From NCBI GenBank assembly GCA_011947345.1, contig JAAVTG010000087.1, positions 1-64,000 on the forward strand: 64,000 nt of DNA, given 5' to 3'. The notes below the pieces were generated by a model. The model saw only the letters and a list, made by a program, of their open reading frames with translations, did not search any database and was not told the DNA's origin. Every line of letters begins with the position of its first letter. Position 1 is the first letter of the stretch. Of the stretch, positions 18,308-32,103 are shown piece after piece. The stretch is from Phytophthora quininea. Taxonomy: Eukaryota > Oomycota > Peronosporomycetes > Peronosporales > Peronosporaceae. Both the position numbers and the translations under genes were made by a program.

Positions 18308-21300
18308 ATGGCGACCTCCGGTAACAAGACAGAAGGTTCGACGAAGGTCGCGGACGTCACCTGGACGAAGAAAGGACGACCGAAGGACTGAAAACGCTGT
18401 GGCTGGCCGCTCTACAAGAACGTCATGGTGCGCTACCTGAAGTGCTACGAGGTGGGTGTTGGTCTGACCGACCTGGATGACGTCTGCGGGGGTACAATCA
18501 CTCCTGGAACGAACTGGTCTCTCACCGGAGTCACCAAGTATGAGAAGTAGAACCTCTTGCTGGGGAAATCATAGCAAGCTCTCTCTCGTTTATGTTAGCG
18601 CGTCAAGTGATAAACTACGACAAAGGCCCGGAGATGCGGACCTACCTGTCGAAGAGACTTGAAGGCCGTGAAAATGAGACGACGACTCTCTCCACCCAGA
18701 GTACTTCCGTCAGAAGCTGGAGGCTGTGTCGTGTCGTCCCGGGGCTGATGTTGAGAATCACCTCAATTACATGATCTCTCTCCGCGAGCATTTGGCGGTG
18801 CTGAAGGAGACTGTTGGAGACCCTTGGATGGTGGATTTGATGATCCGATCGATGTCACAGTTCAGCTACTACCAGCACCTCCAGTCCCTATTGCTATTTG
18901 GTAGAGAGAAGATTCGCACTCCGGAGGAAGCGAAGGCTATGATCCTGATGATAGACAATAACATCATGGTCGAGAAGCAGACGCAGTACCGGAAGAACAG
19001 TGGAGGCAACGTGAATGGTAGCCAAACCAGAACAGTGCCAATGCCAAAAAGGACAAGGCACGGTGGGACAGAGCCAAGGCAAGAATAGCTAAGCCCCACA
19101 ACAATAGAGAAAAACAGTGAACGAGCTGCTCAACGCCGGACTGATGCTGAGCAAGGCTCCTGCTTCTTCTGTCACAAGCCAGGGCTGAGTGCTCAGAAAG
19201 AAACAGTGGTGACTCCGGTGGAGGAGACTCTGCTAGCAATGCTCAAACCCACGCCAAATTTTCGGCCAGTGTTGCGACTAAAATCCAAGAGCAGAAGCAC
19301 TCGAACGGAAGTGACCACGGCAAGAAGAACGGTACTGTGTCGCGAGCTGGATCATAGGCTAGAGGAAGAGCAGCTCGGGCTGAAAGGAAGGCGCATGGGA
19401 TGCAGTATGATGCGAGCAATTGGTGCTTCGACTCGGCTTGCAACCGTCACCTAGTTGGTGACAAGCGCTGCTTTGTGGCTTGCCGAGACCTCGATGAGTC
19501 GGAGAAAGTCCCAAGTTTCTCGTGTCACGGAACTACTATGCCTGAGTGTGTTAAGACTGTGGGAGTCTAGTAGAATACGAAGGGCAAGTTGGTGTCTGTT
19601 CAACTTGATGATGTCTACTACGCCAAGGACAATGTGAACCTTGTGTCGCAGTACAAGTTGGAAGTCCAGGCTTCAAGGTGCTTTACGACTCTGATAAGCA
19701 TATCTACTCGGCCAAGAAGGAAGAGACGTTCAGCATGTGGGTTCGCCGTAGCTCGATTGGAATGTACGTTATCACTGCTTGTAATGAATTCTTGCATGGA
19801 AACTCAAAGAAGTGACGACCCCGCGAGTGTTCGTGAATTATATAGTGACTGATGGTGTGGAAGGACTTCAAAGGTGCCGTGAGCGCTTAGGCCACGCTTG
19901 TCCTCTGCACGTATAGATCATGGCGGATCGCGAGCTGGTAAACGACTGCGCCTCCAACACCGCGACTTTAAGGACTGTGAAGCTTGTCACTTGGGAAGCA
20001 AAAGCACGAGGAATAAACAAGTAACTGGAGCGTCATGTCGACCGCCAGAGCCAGCTCGTGTTTGCTGATTTGCTGTTCCCACAGACAACTAACAGCTCCC
20101 GCTACTCAGTCGTTCTCGTGATCCTGGATGGCTACAGTTGGTACAACTCGGCTTTCCCGATGAAGTCCAAGGAAGCAAGTGAGGTGAAAGCTCACATTCG
20201 CCGGTACGTGACGTGGGCTGAACGTCAACATGCCGGTTGTCGTGTGCAGGAAAGTCATAGACAATGGAGGCGAGTTCTGCAACGGCAAGATTGATGCTTC
20301 GTATCAGTGCCCAGGCATCGTCCATAGCAAAATTCCTCCGAGGTCTTCGCGCTTAAATTTATGCGAACGCTCGCGTCAAACGCTGACCGGGATGGTTAAG
20401 ACGATGATGGCCAACGCAGGCTTTCCACCCTCGTTTTGGGTGGATACTTTGGCGACCGCCGTGTACCTCAAGAATTGAGTGTATACACGCGCCACTGGAA
20501 AGACCCCATACGAGATGATGTGGGGCGAACTGTTGGAACGTGAGCTCCTGCCGTTAGCAAGAGCACTACACCGGTTATGTAGTTACTGAGGTGGACCACG
20601 TAGTCAGAAGATCTAGGCGACTAGTGGCTTTGCATACATTAGTTCAGTCAGGAAGAAGCTGAGCATATAACAAGTTGTCGTTGCATCTATAGAGCGTTTG
20701 CGGGACTGCGCTTTCCAACACGGACGACCGGACTTGCATTACGTCCGTTGTGTCGGTGCTCTAGCATACGCCCACACCAAGGTGGGGCCGAACCGCTCGA
20801 AGTTTGACGACAACAGCCGGACTGGCTACGTGCTGAGCTACCATGAGGGACATCTTGGCTGCAAACTCTACATTCCGCAGGCACACACGATGCTTTTTCT
20901 GCTGGATGCCAAGTACAATGAAGCAAATGTGTATAAGGAGAGATACGATCAGGAAGATGAAGTGGTTGAGTGGTCCTATGAAGCTCAACAGGATGGAGTT
21001 GCTGGCAAGACAAGACCCCAGATGAAGACTACCCTGCTTCTGATGACGAGGAGAGCGCTGACAAAGTGCACCTCGAGGGGCCGAAGAAGAGCAGCAGCGT
21101 CTTTTATGAAGCTCCAGCAAAAACAACCGATGAAGAGTTGGTTTCAATCTACCGTGCACTCATGAACGTGGAGAAGTGCTAATGACAACCAAGGAAGAAG
21201 GTGAAGCTCAAAATAAAGATGTTCCTGCTGACAATGGTGCAGTTGTTGGTGTTGGTGTTGATGAAAACATAGTCAACGGGGCTAATGTTGGCGATGGCCC

Positions 21301-22335
21301 CGACGACCACGAAGTCGATGAAGAGTCAACTGATGACCTGAAAGCTGACGCTGAAGTCATGTCGTGCCAGAGTACCGAGGACCAGGTCAGTGAACCTGGG
21401 ACTGACTTGCCCGAGATGAGCATGGACGACGAAATTCTTGCTGCTACACTTGAAGTGCAGTGTGTTGAAGGCTCTCACCTCAGCGTGTGCCGTTTGCGTG
21501 AAGAAACTAGCAGTGAGGCTAGTGGCGAGCACCAGCCAAAGAAAAGAAAGGCTATACTGATTGAGCTCGATGATCGTATGGATCCAGACTTTGCTTTTTT
21601 CTCTGCCGTGACCTACGCCATGGAAACCATCGCAGAAGGCGTTGAACGTGAGTGGCATACCTCCGAAGTGCGACCGTCGCGTACGTTCAAGGCTGCCATG
21701 GCATTACTGCAGAGCCAGGAATGGTGGAAAGGGATGGAACCGAAATGGTAGCCGTGGAGGCCAAGGACGATTGGAACTCGTGTCGGAAGACAAGACACCG
21801 TCCAGCAAGAAAGCTTTGAACACGATGTGGCGGTATCAAGCAAAAACGGATGACCTTGGGAACGTCAAAAGATTCGCTCGCGACTTGTGGCTGTTGGAAA
21901 TGAGCAGCTGGCTGGCATCGATTACATCGAGATTTTCTTGCCGGTAGCCAGGATGGCTACGCTTAGACTGTTCTTGGAGTTGCGTTTGATGTTGGACCTG
22001 ACTCCGTACCGGTGTGACATGTCCAGTGCGTACTTGAACGCGCTGCTGAAAATCGTACAGTTTGTCAAGCATATTCTGAGTTTTCCGTGTTCGAAAGGCA
22101 TGGTGTAGAAAGTAAAGCAAGCACTCTACGGACTACGCCAATCCGACCGCGAGTGGTATGAGCTGATCTTGATGTGGGTCAAAGAGCAGGGCTTTACACA
22201 GTGCACGACTGAACCGTATGCGAAGGCGATGTGACGATGTTGTGGTTGCTTTACATAGACGACATTATCGTGGCGACCAACTCAGAGTCGTTTAAGGTGA
22301 AACTATTTCAGAAGCTCAACAAAGCCATCCCGCCA
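18308..22335 (+). pseudogene. Ty1/Copia retrotransposon, strongly decayed
   Basis: ATG 18308 opens a Gag remnant that continues in pieces (ENHLNYMISLREHLAVLKET, SYYQHLQSLLL). A protease relic NWCFDSACNRHLVGDKRCF lies near 19420. Integrase remnants are LFADLL- and LDGYSW-like strings around 20058 and VIDNGGEFCNGKI near 20240, with TLTGMVKTMMANAGFPPSFW following. An acidic linker (21176-21500) leads to RT pieces: GIDYIEIFLPVARMATLR, CDMSSAYLNALL, ALYGLRQSDREWYEL and LLYIDDIIVATNSE (YIDD box near 22250). The order Gag-PR-INT-RT is Copia. RNase H and the LTRs were not found. More than ten stops and frameshifts are present. Confidence 0.75.
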
Positions 22336-25300
22336 CTGGATGTTGTTTGCACTGCGACCAATTTGACCACGTTGTGCGCCTCAGTTTTCACCCTTCTGCT
22401 TGGCCCAGCACTTGTTCACAATGTGCCCCAGTTTCCGCAGTAGATGCAGTGGCGAATCTCACGCTAAGTATTGAACGCATCGCAACGTAATCTTAACCCT
22501 TTCGCGAATGGCTTGAGTTGCATTCCATAGAAGCGTCCATACTAGCTTGGCGAGCGCGAAACGAAGCGGTCTATTCCGTACCGTTTTCAGCTACTACTCT
22601 TTGGATCGGAACTTCAAGTGGTAGTAATTAAAGGTACGGCGAGGATGCGCTGGTCACCAGAGCGGTCCAACACGGACCGTTTTAGTTATTCGCTTTGATT
22701 AACCAAAAGAAATTCTGGACGGCCGAGCTGTAGTTGGTTGCTGAATATGGCTACACGCCAATGCCACGCAACCGGCACGAAATTTACGTGGAAACTACAG
22801 TGCTGCATCGCGAGCATCACCTCAGACTGCCACTCCGGAAGACCCCATCTGCCAAGCAGCAGTCGCTGACCGCCGCCGACCAAAGCAAGAGTTGCCAGCG
22901 CCTCGGACGGTAACACTTCTCGCGGATTTGCCATCGGCAGCGCGCCAGCCGCGACAAGAAGTGTGTGTGTGTGTGGGAAGGGGGGAGTGGGAGCGACGAT
23001 AGGGAAGAACACTGAGTACTTACTGACGCCACAAGTGGCGCGGTGATGCTACTGTGTCGGTGCATCTCGAGTTGACCTCACCGCACGAACTGTGCTGAAT
23101 ATGAGCTCCAGCAGCTGCATGGTGCGCTCGGACGGCGACCTCAGTGGCTGCTCGAGATCCTGTTGACTCAGTACTGACTAGTGCGGTGATCATCTTTGCG
23201 TTCCAGCAGGCGCGACGACGGATAGGCACGAAGGAGATGCTGGCGTCTGCCACCAACAGCAACCTCATGACCAGTGTTGTCAGGTCAAGGACGGAATTTA
23301 CCGCACGGTTCTCCACATGCTGACGCTGCTGTTCATATTGAAAGCGCAGTCTGACCGACCGAGAATGAGTTAGGTGCTGTGGCATGAGGCAAGTAGCGTC
23401 CTGGATTGGCGGTACCAAGCTCTGTTGACTTGAAGCAGCGTCGGACCGACACGGTCATCGTCAAGAGCATCGTCCGCCACGACGGCGGCTGCTCGGTGTC
23501 GTGCGGAAACTACTATGCTCTACGGCACGGAGATCATGGTGAGGCTCAACAACTACTCCACCAGACGCTATGCACTCAGGGCGGGCCTCAATACACCGTT
23601 AATACTACTGTGGCCAAGGCAGTTGGAGCCCAGGCATCCAACGCGCCGTCATTGCGTGAATCAACAGAGTACACTGCGGAACTGGTGCTCACAGTTGACG
23701 TTGACGGCGTCGTAGTCTTGGCCACGTATTTGGTCGTGCACTGCTGGGTAGTAGGCGAAGCTTGAGCAGCGCTGACCAAAAGAGAGACGGATGGACAAGC
23801 ACTCCACGGCAAGACGGGGAATGCTGCAATGGAAGTGCATTAGCGATCAAGACGTTGCAATGTTCAAGCACCTACTGAAATCAAGATGTGTTACCACGTG
23901 TAAGTTGAAGTGTCCATCAATCGCGGTTTGGCAGGCATGAACAGCGGTGTCACAAGCACTATCGCTAATCTGGTGTTTGGAGATGGCACACACATATAAC
24001 ACGTAGAAGAGGCGTGCTAGTCGAAGCACTCGATGCGGGGACGATCGTGGGTGTATGTTGTTGCCGCTGCCGCTTTGTGCCGATGATCGCCGTGCGCAAC
24101 ACCGACTCCGTACAGATATTCAGCAACATCGACTCCATGCAGACGTACATGGAGTTTGTCCTTCATCTTCCAGTACTGGCACCGGGAATGCTTCAAAACT
24201 TGGTCGTTCGGGTCTAGGTCTGGGAAAATAAGTTATCCTTCTTTGTCGTCGACAACAAGAAGCTAAATTACGTCGTCTAGTGATGAAGACTAACCTTCGT
24301 CATCGGCTGGAGAGGCTTCACTCGACTCATTTAGCGAATATATTTCAATGCAACACCAACTCCACGCTACGTTGATCACTGCCATTGACTCCACGGCTGT
24401 ATCAGCGACACCACCGACTGCGCTAGCTTTCAGCGATGGCACAGCCACCACATCGAGCGCGACTACGAACTACACCGCTACAACTGCCACTTTGATCACG
24501 GCTTCATTGCTGCTGCGACCACCGATTCTAGTAGCAGCGACTACCTCTGGCCGGTGGGGGTAGATGTGTCTTCGTGCAGCAGCATTGGGACTTGACCGTC
24601 CCAAAGAGAGTTAAGCTTGACTTGACGAACGTCGCTGGCGCCACGATAATTATGTTGGAAAGCGCCACAACTCTCGGTAAAGAGGAATGGGACGGCGCGC
24701 TGATGTCGCGTGTCAATCGCTGTTGTGTCCAGCTGCAGCACCGAGCGGGAATCGCCGCCGAGTATGTCGGCGGCTTTGCTTGGCTCGGGGTTGGCGAGCT
24801 TGATATGAAGATGTCACCGTCGTCTGCATGCCGGTCGGACTCGACGACTGATTCCTGTGGCTTGTTCAACAATCCAGCGGACAGGAAAGTGTTCTGGAGA
24901 GCGACGGGCTGCTGGTTTCAAGTACAAGGTCATATGAGGTCAGTCTAGGTCTAGCTCATTAACCAAATTGCTTTTAGCAACTCGCCCCGGAGATCGCGAC
25001 AGCTGATTCTCTTGACGGGCAACTAGCTGACGGTCACTAGCACAGTCCGACCAAGGCGGCTGGTATGGAACTAGCCTCTCCAATCCCGTCTTCTTCAGCA
25101 TGAAGAAGATCTTATCCTCAACAATCGAAAACTTCAGTATCGAGAGATCGCCGTCAGCACCTTCAGCACCCTGAACTTATACGGGCAGATCATCTCTGGG
25201 TTGACGCTCGACTTGAGCTGCTGGGACGATTTCGCAAAGTTCACGGACGGTTTTGATGCCGATGCTTTAGCTGCAATCGCGATGGAGTCGAGCGGATGGT

Positions 25301-26229
25301 GAAAATCGCAAATCTTCTCATGTACCGGTACGACGCTTTCATGCAAGCTGCCCGCGTTGAGGAGAGAAGATCAAGTCAGATAGAGATGCTACCTCAAGGC
25401 AAGTTGACGACAGCGGCACCGTGATAATATATATTAATTTTAGTACAGTATTGAAGATGGAAAAACATGTTGATCAAAGTATCGTAATGCACTTGCATGT
25501 GCATATGATTTCAAAGTGACCATTCCCTTTATGCCGTCGCTTGCCCAGCAACATGCTTCAGGATAAGCAAATCTCTCCAATTCAACAAGTTGACCAAGAA
25601 CGCACCAATCCACCGGGAGCGTCTTAGCGCTGCCAAGAAGGGCAGGCCGAGCGTCGAGGACCACAGCGCAATAAGACTAGCAGCAAGCAGGAAGCGACCT
25701 GCCATCTCACAGGGTCAGAAGAGAAGCGCTGCAATCACAAGACAACCATCCCTCAAAGTCAAGTGTTCTCTAAAGCGAAGATGGAATTTAGATGAAGCTT
25801 TTCAAAGTGCAGACCTAAACATCAGCCAGGATTGCGAAGTACCCAGGACAGCACTACTACTCTTTCGAACGAGGCTCAAGAAGGAGAATCGGCTCCAAAG
25901 GCGCACCGTAGGTATGATCCTGCCATGGCTGCGCTATATATCGACAAACGGGTGGCATTTTCCCCGGCGAAAGAGGTATGAGTGTCAAATTGACTATTTG
26001 ATGATGCTGGATGTGCCTACATTCCTGGTCGGGTAACGCGATTCGACAAGAACCGAGGTAATTTTGAAATTCAATATTTAGACACTCAGTTTCAAATGAA
26101 AGTACAAAAATGTGAGCACAACCGTTGATGACAATTTTCGAGATATTGTTTAATATGGAGCTTGTGGACAAAGGGTAGTGCACGATTACTGGGGCCAGCA
26201 CGTTGAGGACGCCAGTTTTAGAGGACAAA
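22336..26229. other. 3.9 kb without recognised genes
   Basis: Open frames up to about 148 codons exist (for example 25590-26036 plus, 23020-23418 minus, 24574-24948 plus), but I find no domain motif, no consistent splice pattern and no terminal repeats. The region contains a (GT)8 microsatellite at 22961-22976. It probably consists of old transposon DNA. Confidence 0.5.
22961..22976. repeat. (GT)8 microsatellite
   Basis: A perfect dinucleotide run of eight units. Confidence 0.9.
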
Positions 26230-26508
26230 GCACACGTTTGGACGAGATTATGACCCTCGTCGGATTCAAGTTGTTGGCATCAAATCAGTCTCCATATTTG
26301 CGATGTTGTTGGTGTAGAATTTCCTCGTGTCAACGGGGGCGTCCAGCCATTATCCAGATAGTAACTTGTGCGCAAGCTGAATGAATGACAAAGTCGCGGT
26401 GAGAGTCCCACTGCTTAGTCATGTCGACGGCAAGCTTGCGAGTGACAAACGCGTTTACGCGCGCTATATCAACCACGGCAATCCCACGGTTTTTATACCA
26501 CTTTTCGA
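26230..26508 (-). pseudogene. transposase C-terminal fragment (piggyBac/DDE_Tnp_1_7-like)
   Basis: The minus frame from about 26508 reads EKWYKNRGIAVVDIARVNAF, then TRKLAVDMTKQWDSHRDFVI, before a stop. Downstream, in a shifted frame, comes KLLSGWLDAPVDTRKFYTNN. The pattern Y......DIA.VNAF........HRDF resembles the segment after the catalytic domain in piggyBac-like transposases. It is not closely similar to the larger piggyBac relic at 29.7-32.1 kb. The assignment is tentative. Confidence 0.35.
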
Positions 26509-29500
26509 ATGTGTGACCATCTGCTCACCAAGACCGTGCGCATAGTTAATCTAGTCTATCAACGCCCTGCATATTGGCGATATATCGGCCAATACAAATT
26601 GGCGCTTGGAGTTCTTTTTTCTTTCATTTTAGCTACCGACACGCCTGGTTAGCGCTGTCGCTGTTGATTTGTCTGCATTCGACAGCATTCTGGCGACAAC
26701 ACCATCGTACCAAGATCCTGCCGCCATTTAGTGCGCTACGGAGATATCTGGCGATAGTGCCCACACTCAAATTCACTTTTCTGGAGAAGAACATGGGTCA
26801 GGAAATGGCAACTTCACAGTTCCTCGGCTGTATAAACCCTTTAGACGCATTCCCGCAAGACATGTAGTAGTTGAAGGCATTTATCACTCCATTGTCTCAA
26901 AGGGTCTTCCAGTGGTGACGATTGTTTTTTTGTCTGCCTCTCGATTTTCGGGTGTTTTACCCCACTGGACGCTGTTGTTAGCCGAGCATCTACCAACTAT
27001 GGTGCTGGCTAAACCGTGGCACCAGGGTTAGTATTAGCCACTAGCAGTGTTTCGGTAGCAGAGTCGAAGTTGGGGAAGACCACGGTGCTAACTTCAGTCG
27101 CAGTCTCAGCTGGTATTTGGACTGAATTCGGTATGAATCTAAAGCAAAATGTTGGCAAACGCTCGTGACGAACCACACCTCCCCGACAACTGGCACCACG
27201 CACAGCCTTAAAAAGTTGTGTAGCTGTCAACCCCAAGCAGCTTTTCCTGATAGTAAGCGTCGTCGACACTGTGTCATGTGTCGGTGAGAAGATCGTTTCC
27301 TACAGTTGTCACCGACTGCTGCACGCTACGTAGCGTGAGCCTCTGTCAAATTGTTCATACAACTGAAAAACATTCGACCTGCTGGAAGAAGTTCCATCGG
27401 TTTTACTTGCCACGAACTCGTGTATAATGTGAATGTATATAGAATCAAACTCACTGTCCACCTAACGGAGATGATAACGGTAGTGTTCAAATCCACCGGC
27501 CACAAAAACTATTGCGACATCTTGAGCTGTGACAAAGCTTGCTGGTAAGGGCAGCAAATTCCACGTTCATCATTATGAACACCTCGTCTTTGATAATACA
27601 ATTGTTGCGTCCGCAAAGGAATGTATCACGGTCAGGGATAACTGCTGTACGCCTGCTGCATGTGACTCCACATCTTATAGCTTTTGGCCAGATCAACTCT
27701 TTTCATGACTGCACTACAGACTAAATCACCGCGAACTTCGATTCCAATACATACGCGCACCATTGCTTGCAATCTTAATTGCTGAACAACATAAGATTTT
27801 AAGATTTCCTAGATATCGCCACAAATAGGTTGAAGCTCGTTCACGGTATCAATTCGAGCACCAACACCTACCAGTAGCAGTTCCCCAGCAGTTAAAAGCA
27901 GCAATAGCAGCTTATGGGGTGAACAGAGGGAAAGGGTGCAAACTCGCCACGTTGTTGCCGTTGCTGTGTTTGCATGTAGCCACAGCCTTCAGCAACAAAT
28001 CCATTGTAGCTCACCGAGGTGAACCGAAATCTCACACGAGTCTGCCACCCAAGAAGTGGTAATATTCGAGGTCGCTATCGCTGAACAGTCTAACTCACCG
28101 CAAAAATCGACGCCGGCAAATCAATAAGCTCCAGCGATGTCAGAGCAAAATCTTCCAGCAAAATTTCCTGTAGACTTTGAGCCTGCAATGGACTTGATGG
28201 CGCTGCAGCTTAGGAGTGTCGGCGCAAACGGCCTACTCTGGAGGCTGGACCAACTGAACGGCGGGATGACTCGAGACGCTGGCTATGACAAATGTGGACC
28301 ACCTGGCGGCTTCGACGACCTCGTACAGGGCGGACGAGAGTATTGAAGCACGGTGGTAAACGCTTCAAGTTTTTGAACGCCCATTTAGTCGCTGAGAGAG
28401 CTCTGCAGTCGTCCTTTTCCATCGCACCATAGGAAAGATAGAAGATAGAAGCTCGCAACACGCACACAGCTTGATTCGCTATTGGAAAGACACCGGTTGA
28501 CGCTTCGACAATGGGCAACAACTTCAACGTTTTTTATTACTGCAGGAGGTGGCACTACCACAGTGTAAGCGAGGTGATTGGGGAAGTTGCAGAGCACTCT
28601 ATTCCGGACTGTTTGGAGGACCTTCGCGAGTAGAACTTGACAAAACTAACAGGATGGTCTGGTTTGAACCGCATGGGCACGAAAGGGTTAACAGACGCAG
28701 TCTTTCCACCTTGATGTGCTCATTTGTCAGCACATTGATCACATTGTGGGTCTTCAGCTCGTAGCGTTTACCTCCAAGTTGAGTACGACATTCTCGTAGC
28801 TCTTTGGCAGGCTTCGCAGCAAGCAGATCACCATATTTTCATCCTTTACATAAGCCCCGGAATTAAGCATCACGCTGATGTTTAGGATCTCGCTGCAGTT
28901 ATGCCACACGTTCTCTCTCCACCAGCTTAGTGCTGAACAGTTAACGCATCAGGTTGGCCGATGCAGCCAACCTTCTGTGACATATCCATGCATTCTCCTG
29001 TTGACCTTCCGCAAGCAGACGCTGCACGGCCTTCACTCTCGCACACTAAACCCCTACTGCCTTGGAGGTGCAACATATCTATGTCGTTAGGACATACACT
29101 ACATCATAGCCTCTACCTACCAGCTTAACTCTAGCAGTGTTATCAAAAATAAATGAGGTATTACGGTTTTACAGCTAAGTTTTAGAAAATCCACAGATGG
29201 CTCGGAAAAGGTCGTTTTGAAATTCATGCCTTCCCTATTTTTGAAGCTGCCTTTTCACCCAGCCGTTAAAACCGGCAGATTTAGCGAAATAGCTCAGAGT
29301 ATTGGCAAGAAAGATCTCTTCAAATTAAGGGAGTCAAAGTTACGTTTCGCATGTCGAAATATGACAGGTCAGCGCGCCGAAACATCACTGATATCCGGTT
29401 AACCCTTCTAAAGCGGTCTTCTGTATTCGAAAGAACAAGTGATTTGGCAGGATCTAAATATTTCGGCATGTTGCCAACAAGCTTTCCCTTCGCATATATA

Positions 29501-29729
29501 CATATTTGTATGTGAAAAGACAGTCAATTTATCCTGAGTGATCATTGCGCGGAAGATAGACGGGGTTTCTTCACATCACATAAAAACTATAAAAAATGTT
29601 AAAATTCTGTTTAGAGCCTTTTAAGCATCTTTTGGCAAACTTTCAACGCCAATCACTTTTACATCTACCCCTTTCTCGCCATCACCAGCAACCCGACCAT
29701 GAATGTCCCGAACGAGAAGCCGTTCTAGC
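26509..29729. other. 3.2 kb without recognised genes
   Basis: Only short or stop-rich frames are present. Nothing is coding by motif, and no long repeats were noticed. The 28.1-28.4 kb part has a 69-codon plus ORF from an ATG at 28137, of unknown nature. Confidence 0.5.
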
Positions 29730-32103
29730 ATCTCTGGAAGGAGCTCCTCAAGGCTGGGTGGAAGTCCAGGAGGCCAACAGGACTGAGCAATAATTACACC
29801 TACGTGAAACCTGGGGTCAAAGGACGGCTGAACGAGTCGAAAAGAAACATCGACTTCTTCACCGGTAAGAACTGTATTATATACTGCTATAACCTTGACT
29901 TTGCTAATGCTACAACGATGGGTTATCAGGGGACCGAGTGTTGATGCAGTTTGCGAGACGGAATGGGATACTGGAGCTCCCCATTCCGCCCCAAGTTATG
30001 CCTCAATGTCAAGCAGGAAGCTTGGACCCTTTCGTGCCACTCCACGACTCTTCTCATCACGCGGATCAGCATCCAGCAGAACCTGAGGAGCCAGCGTCTG
30101 TTGACGACGCCCTTGCTCCTGCTGTGTGCCCAGCATCTACTCCTCCTGAGCACGCTGCAGCAGCAGCTTCAGACGATGTGCTGTCATCGCTTGATGGAGT
30201 GGTGGTGGATACAGTGCAACAAGACCTGCCACTACCGCCTGTTCCTGATTCTACTAAACAACGTGGTGAAGGTGTTGACGGCCTTAGGATGGCCATGATG
30301 GACTAATGATAAGAGCAGCATAGCCGACGACGAATTGGGCGTTCCAGCAAGCGAGCAGGACGATTATGAGAGTGACTTTGAAGACGAGAGCGACGCGTTT
30401 GAGCAAGACGACACTGCCATGCGTCGTCTTGGTCTATCAGGATGGGACATTTATGACGAGCAGCATTGCGGTAAGTCTGTATGCTACAGAATAAAGGTGA
30501 CTATGAAAAACTAATTCTGTATGACGTTTTACGTAGGGAATTGCAACTACCCGGCTCTGACGACTTGTATCAAGGCTCGTGGGGGCCAACCAATCTGCGG
30601 CGGCCTTTCCAATGCCGCCGCTTGGTATGTTCTTCTATTTTCTGCCAAATAAATCGCGGATCCACATCGAGAAGGAAACCCATAAATATTGACTGCAATG
30701 CATCCTAGAGGTAGCTCAGCAGCAGCGCGCCAAACAGCATCAAGCCCAGGCCGAAGATCCACGCAAAACGGTCGCGAGTTTCGAAGAGATCGAGCAAAAG
30801 CTCGGACGTATGAAACCAATCAAAGCTCATGAGATTGTTCACATAATTGGACTGTTGATTGCTCGCACTTTGAATGGTCACACGGACGGCCTGAAAAAGC
30901 ATTGGTCTACTCGTGGGGACGGTGATGTGCCGTGGGAGACGTTTGGAAGATACATGAAAAGCGACCGATTCAAGTTTGTAACACGTTACCTGCACTTCTC
31001 GAGCAACACCAGCAGTGGAGCAGCAATCGATAAAGTATGGAAGGTGAGACCAGTGCTGCAAACCATCGAAAAACATTTCGCCGAGGCTACCGACTGGGGC
31101 ACGGATTAGTTTTGACGAAGGCACTATTCCAAACCGGAGCAAGTACAACCCGATTCGAGTCTACAATAAAGACAAACCGCACAAGTACGGGACCAAATGT
31201 TACATGACCTGCTGCGCAGAGAGTGGCTATTGCTCGAGGTAAACTCTACTTCTGTCGCTACGGAATTAGTTGTTCTGTACCTACAGAATATTAGTTCTTT
31301 ACTATACAGGGTATGGTTGATGGCTCTAATAATCTCCTGTATCTTATGCTGTATCCTACAGAGTTGGAGTATACCTGAAAGAAAAGACAATGCCAGGAAG
31401 GCAAAGGTGTCGCGCGAAAAGCGGTTATCAGGAACGTGGTGAAGGCTCTCGATGGACAGTCCGGAAGACGTCTAATTATTACGGACAACTTTTACACCTC
31501 GTACGCGTTGTTTCTGTCGTTGTTAAACAAGGGCTATTACTGCGTTGGGACACATCGCACCGACCGTCTTGGCTGGCCCCATACCATCCAGTTCGCTCAA
31601 AAATCTCGACCAAAGGACATGACACGTGGGGCATATCGAATTGCTCAATCTCGGGAGTTTCCGGACGTGATTGCTGTGACTTGGATGGATTTCCGGCCAG
31701 TACCCATGGTCGCGGCAGGGGGCGACGACTCAGACGGCGGTGAACCGAAGAGCCAAAGGCGAGAGCGTTCGAGCAGTAGGTCCGTGCCCACAATTGGTTG
31801 CAGAGTGTCATGTCGCAATTGGGGGTGTTGACCACCACAATCAGCTCAGGCTGCAACGCTGTTCCATCCAGCAGTGTGTCGTCTTCACAAAAATACTACA
31901 GACAGCTATTCTTAGCATTCATCGATGTGGCCATCGTGAATGGATTTATCCTCCACAGCTTGGTGCTTCGAAAGAAAGGAGAGCGCATACCCACTCACGC
32001 GGAATACATGCGTCGCCTGCACGTCAAGCTGCTGAACGTCACGAAGAAAACTTTGCGCAGCAACTTGAATTCAGAGGAGGTGTCTACAGAGCCGACGCCT
32101 TGA
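29730..32103 (+). pseudogene. piggyBac-type (PGBD-like) transposase with introns, lightly broken
   Basis: The protein starts in an oomycete-type N-terminal block (WKELLKAGWKSRRPTGLSNN, YVKPGVKGRLNESK, NIDFFTG). A GTAAG...CAG intron at about 29867-29929 leads to DRVLMQFARRNGILELP. A Pro/Ala-rich acidic linker and a second intron near 30475-30536 precede the DDE_Tnp_1_7 domain: KAHEIVHIIGLLIARTLNG, FGRYMKSDRFKFVTRYLHFS, SFDEGTIPNRSKYNPIR, IITDNFYTSYALFLSLLNKG, GTHRTDRLGWP, IGGVDHHNQLRLQRCSIQ and FLAFIDVAIVNGFILHS. A third intron-like gap with GTAAAC and CTACAG ends lies at about 31241-31372. Lesions include a Trp-to-TGA at about 30691 and frameshifts near 31105 and 31420. Catalytic Asp positions are recognisable. 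No TTAA-flanked termini were identified. Confidence 0.75.
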
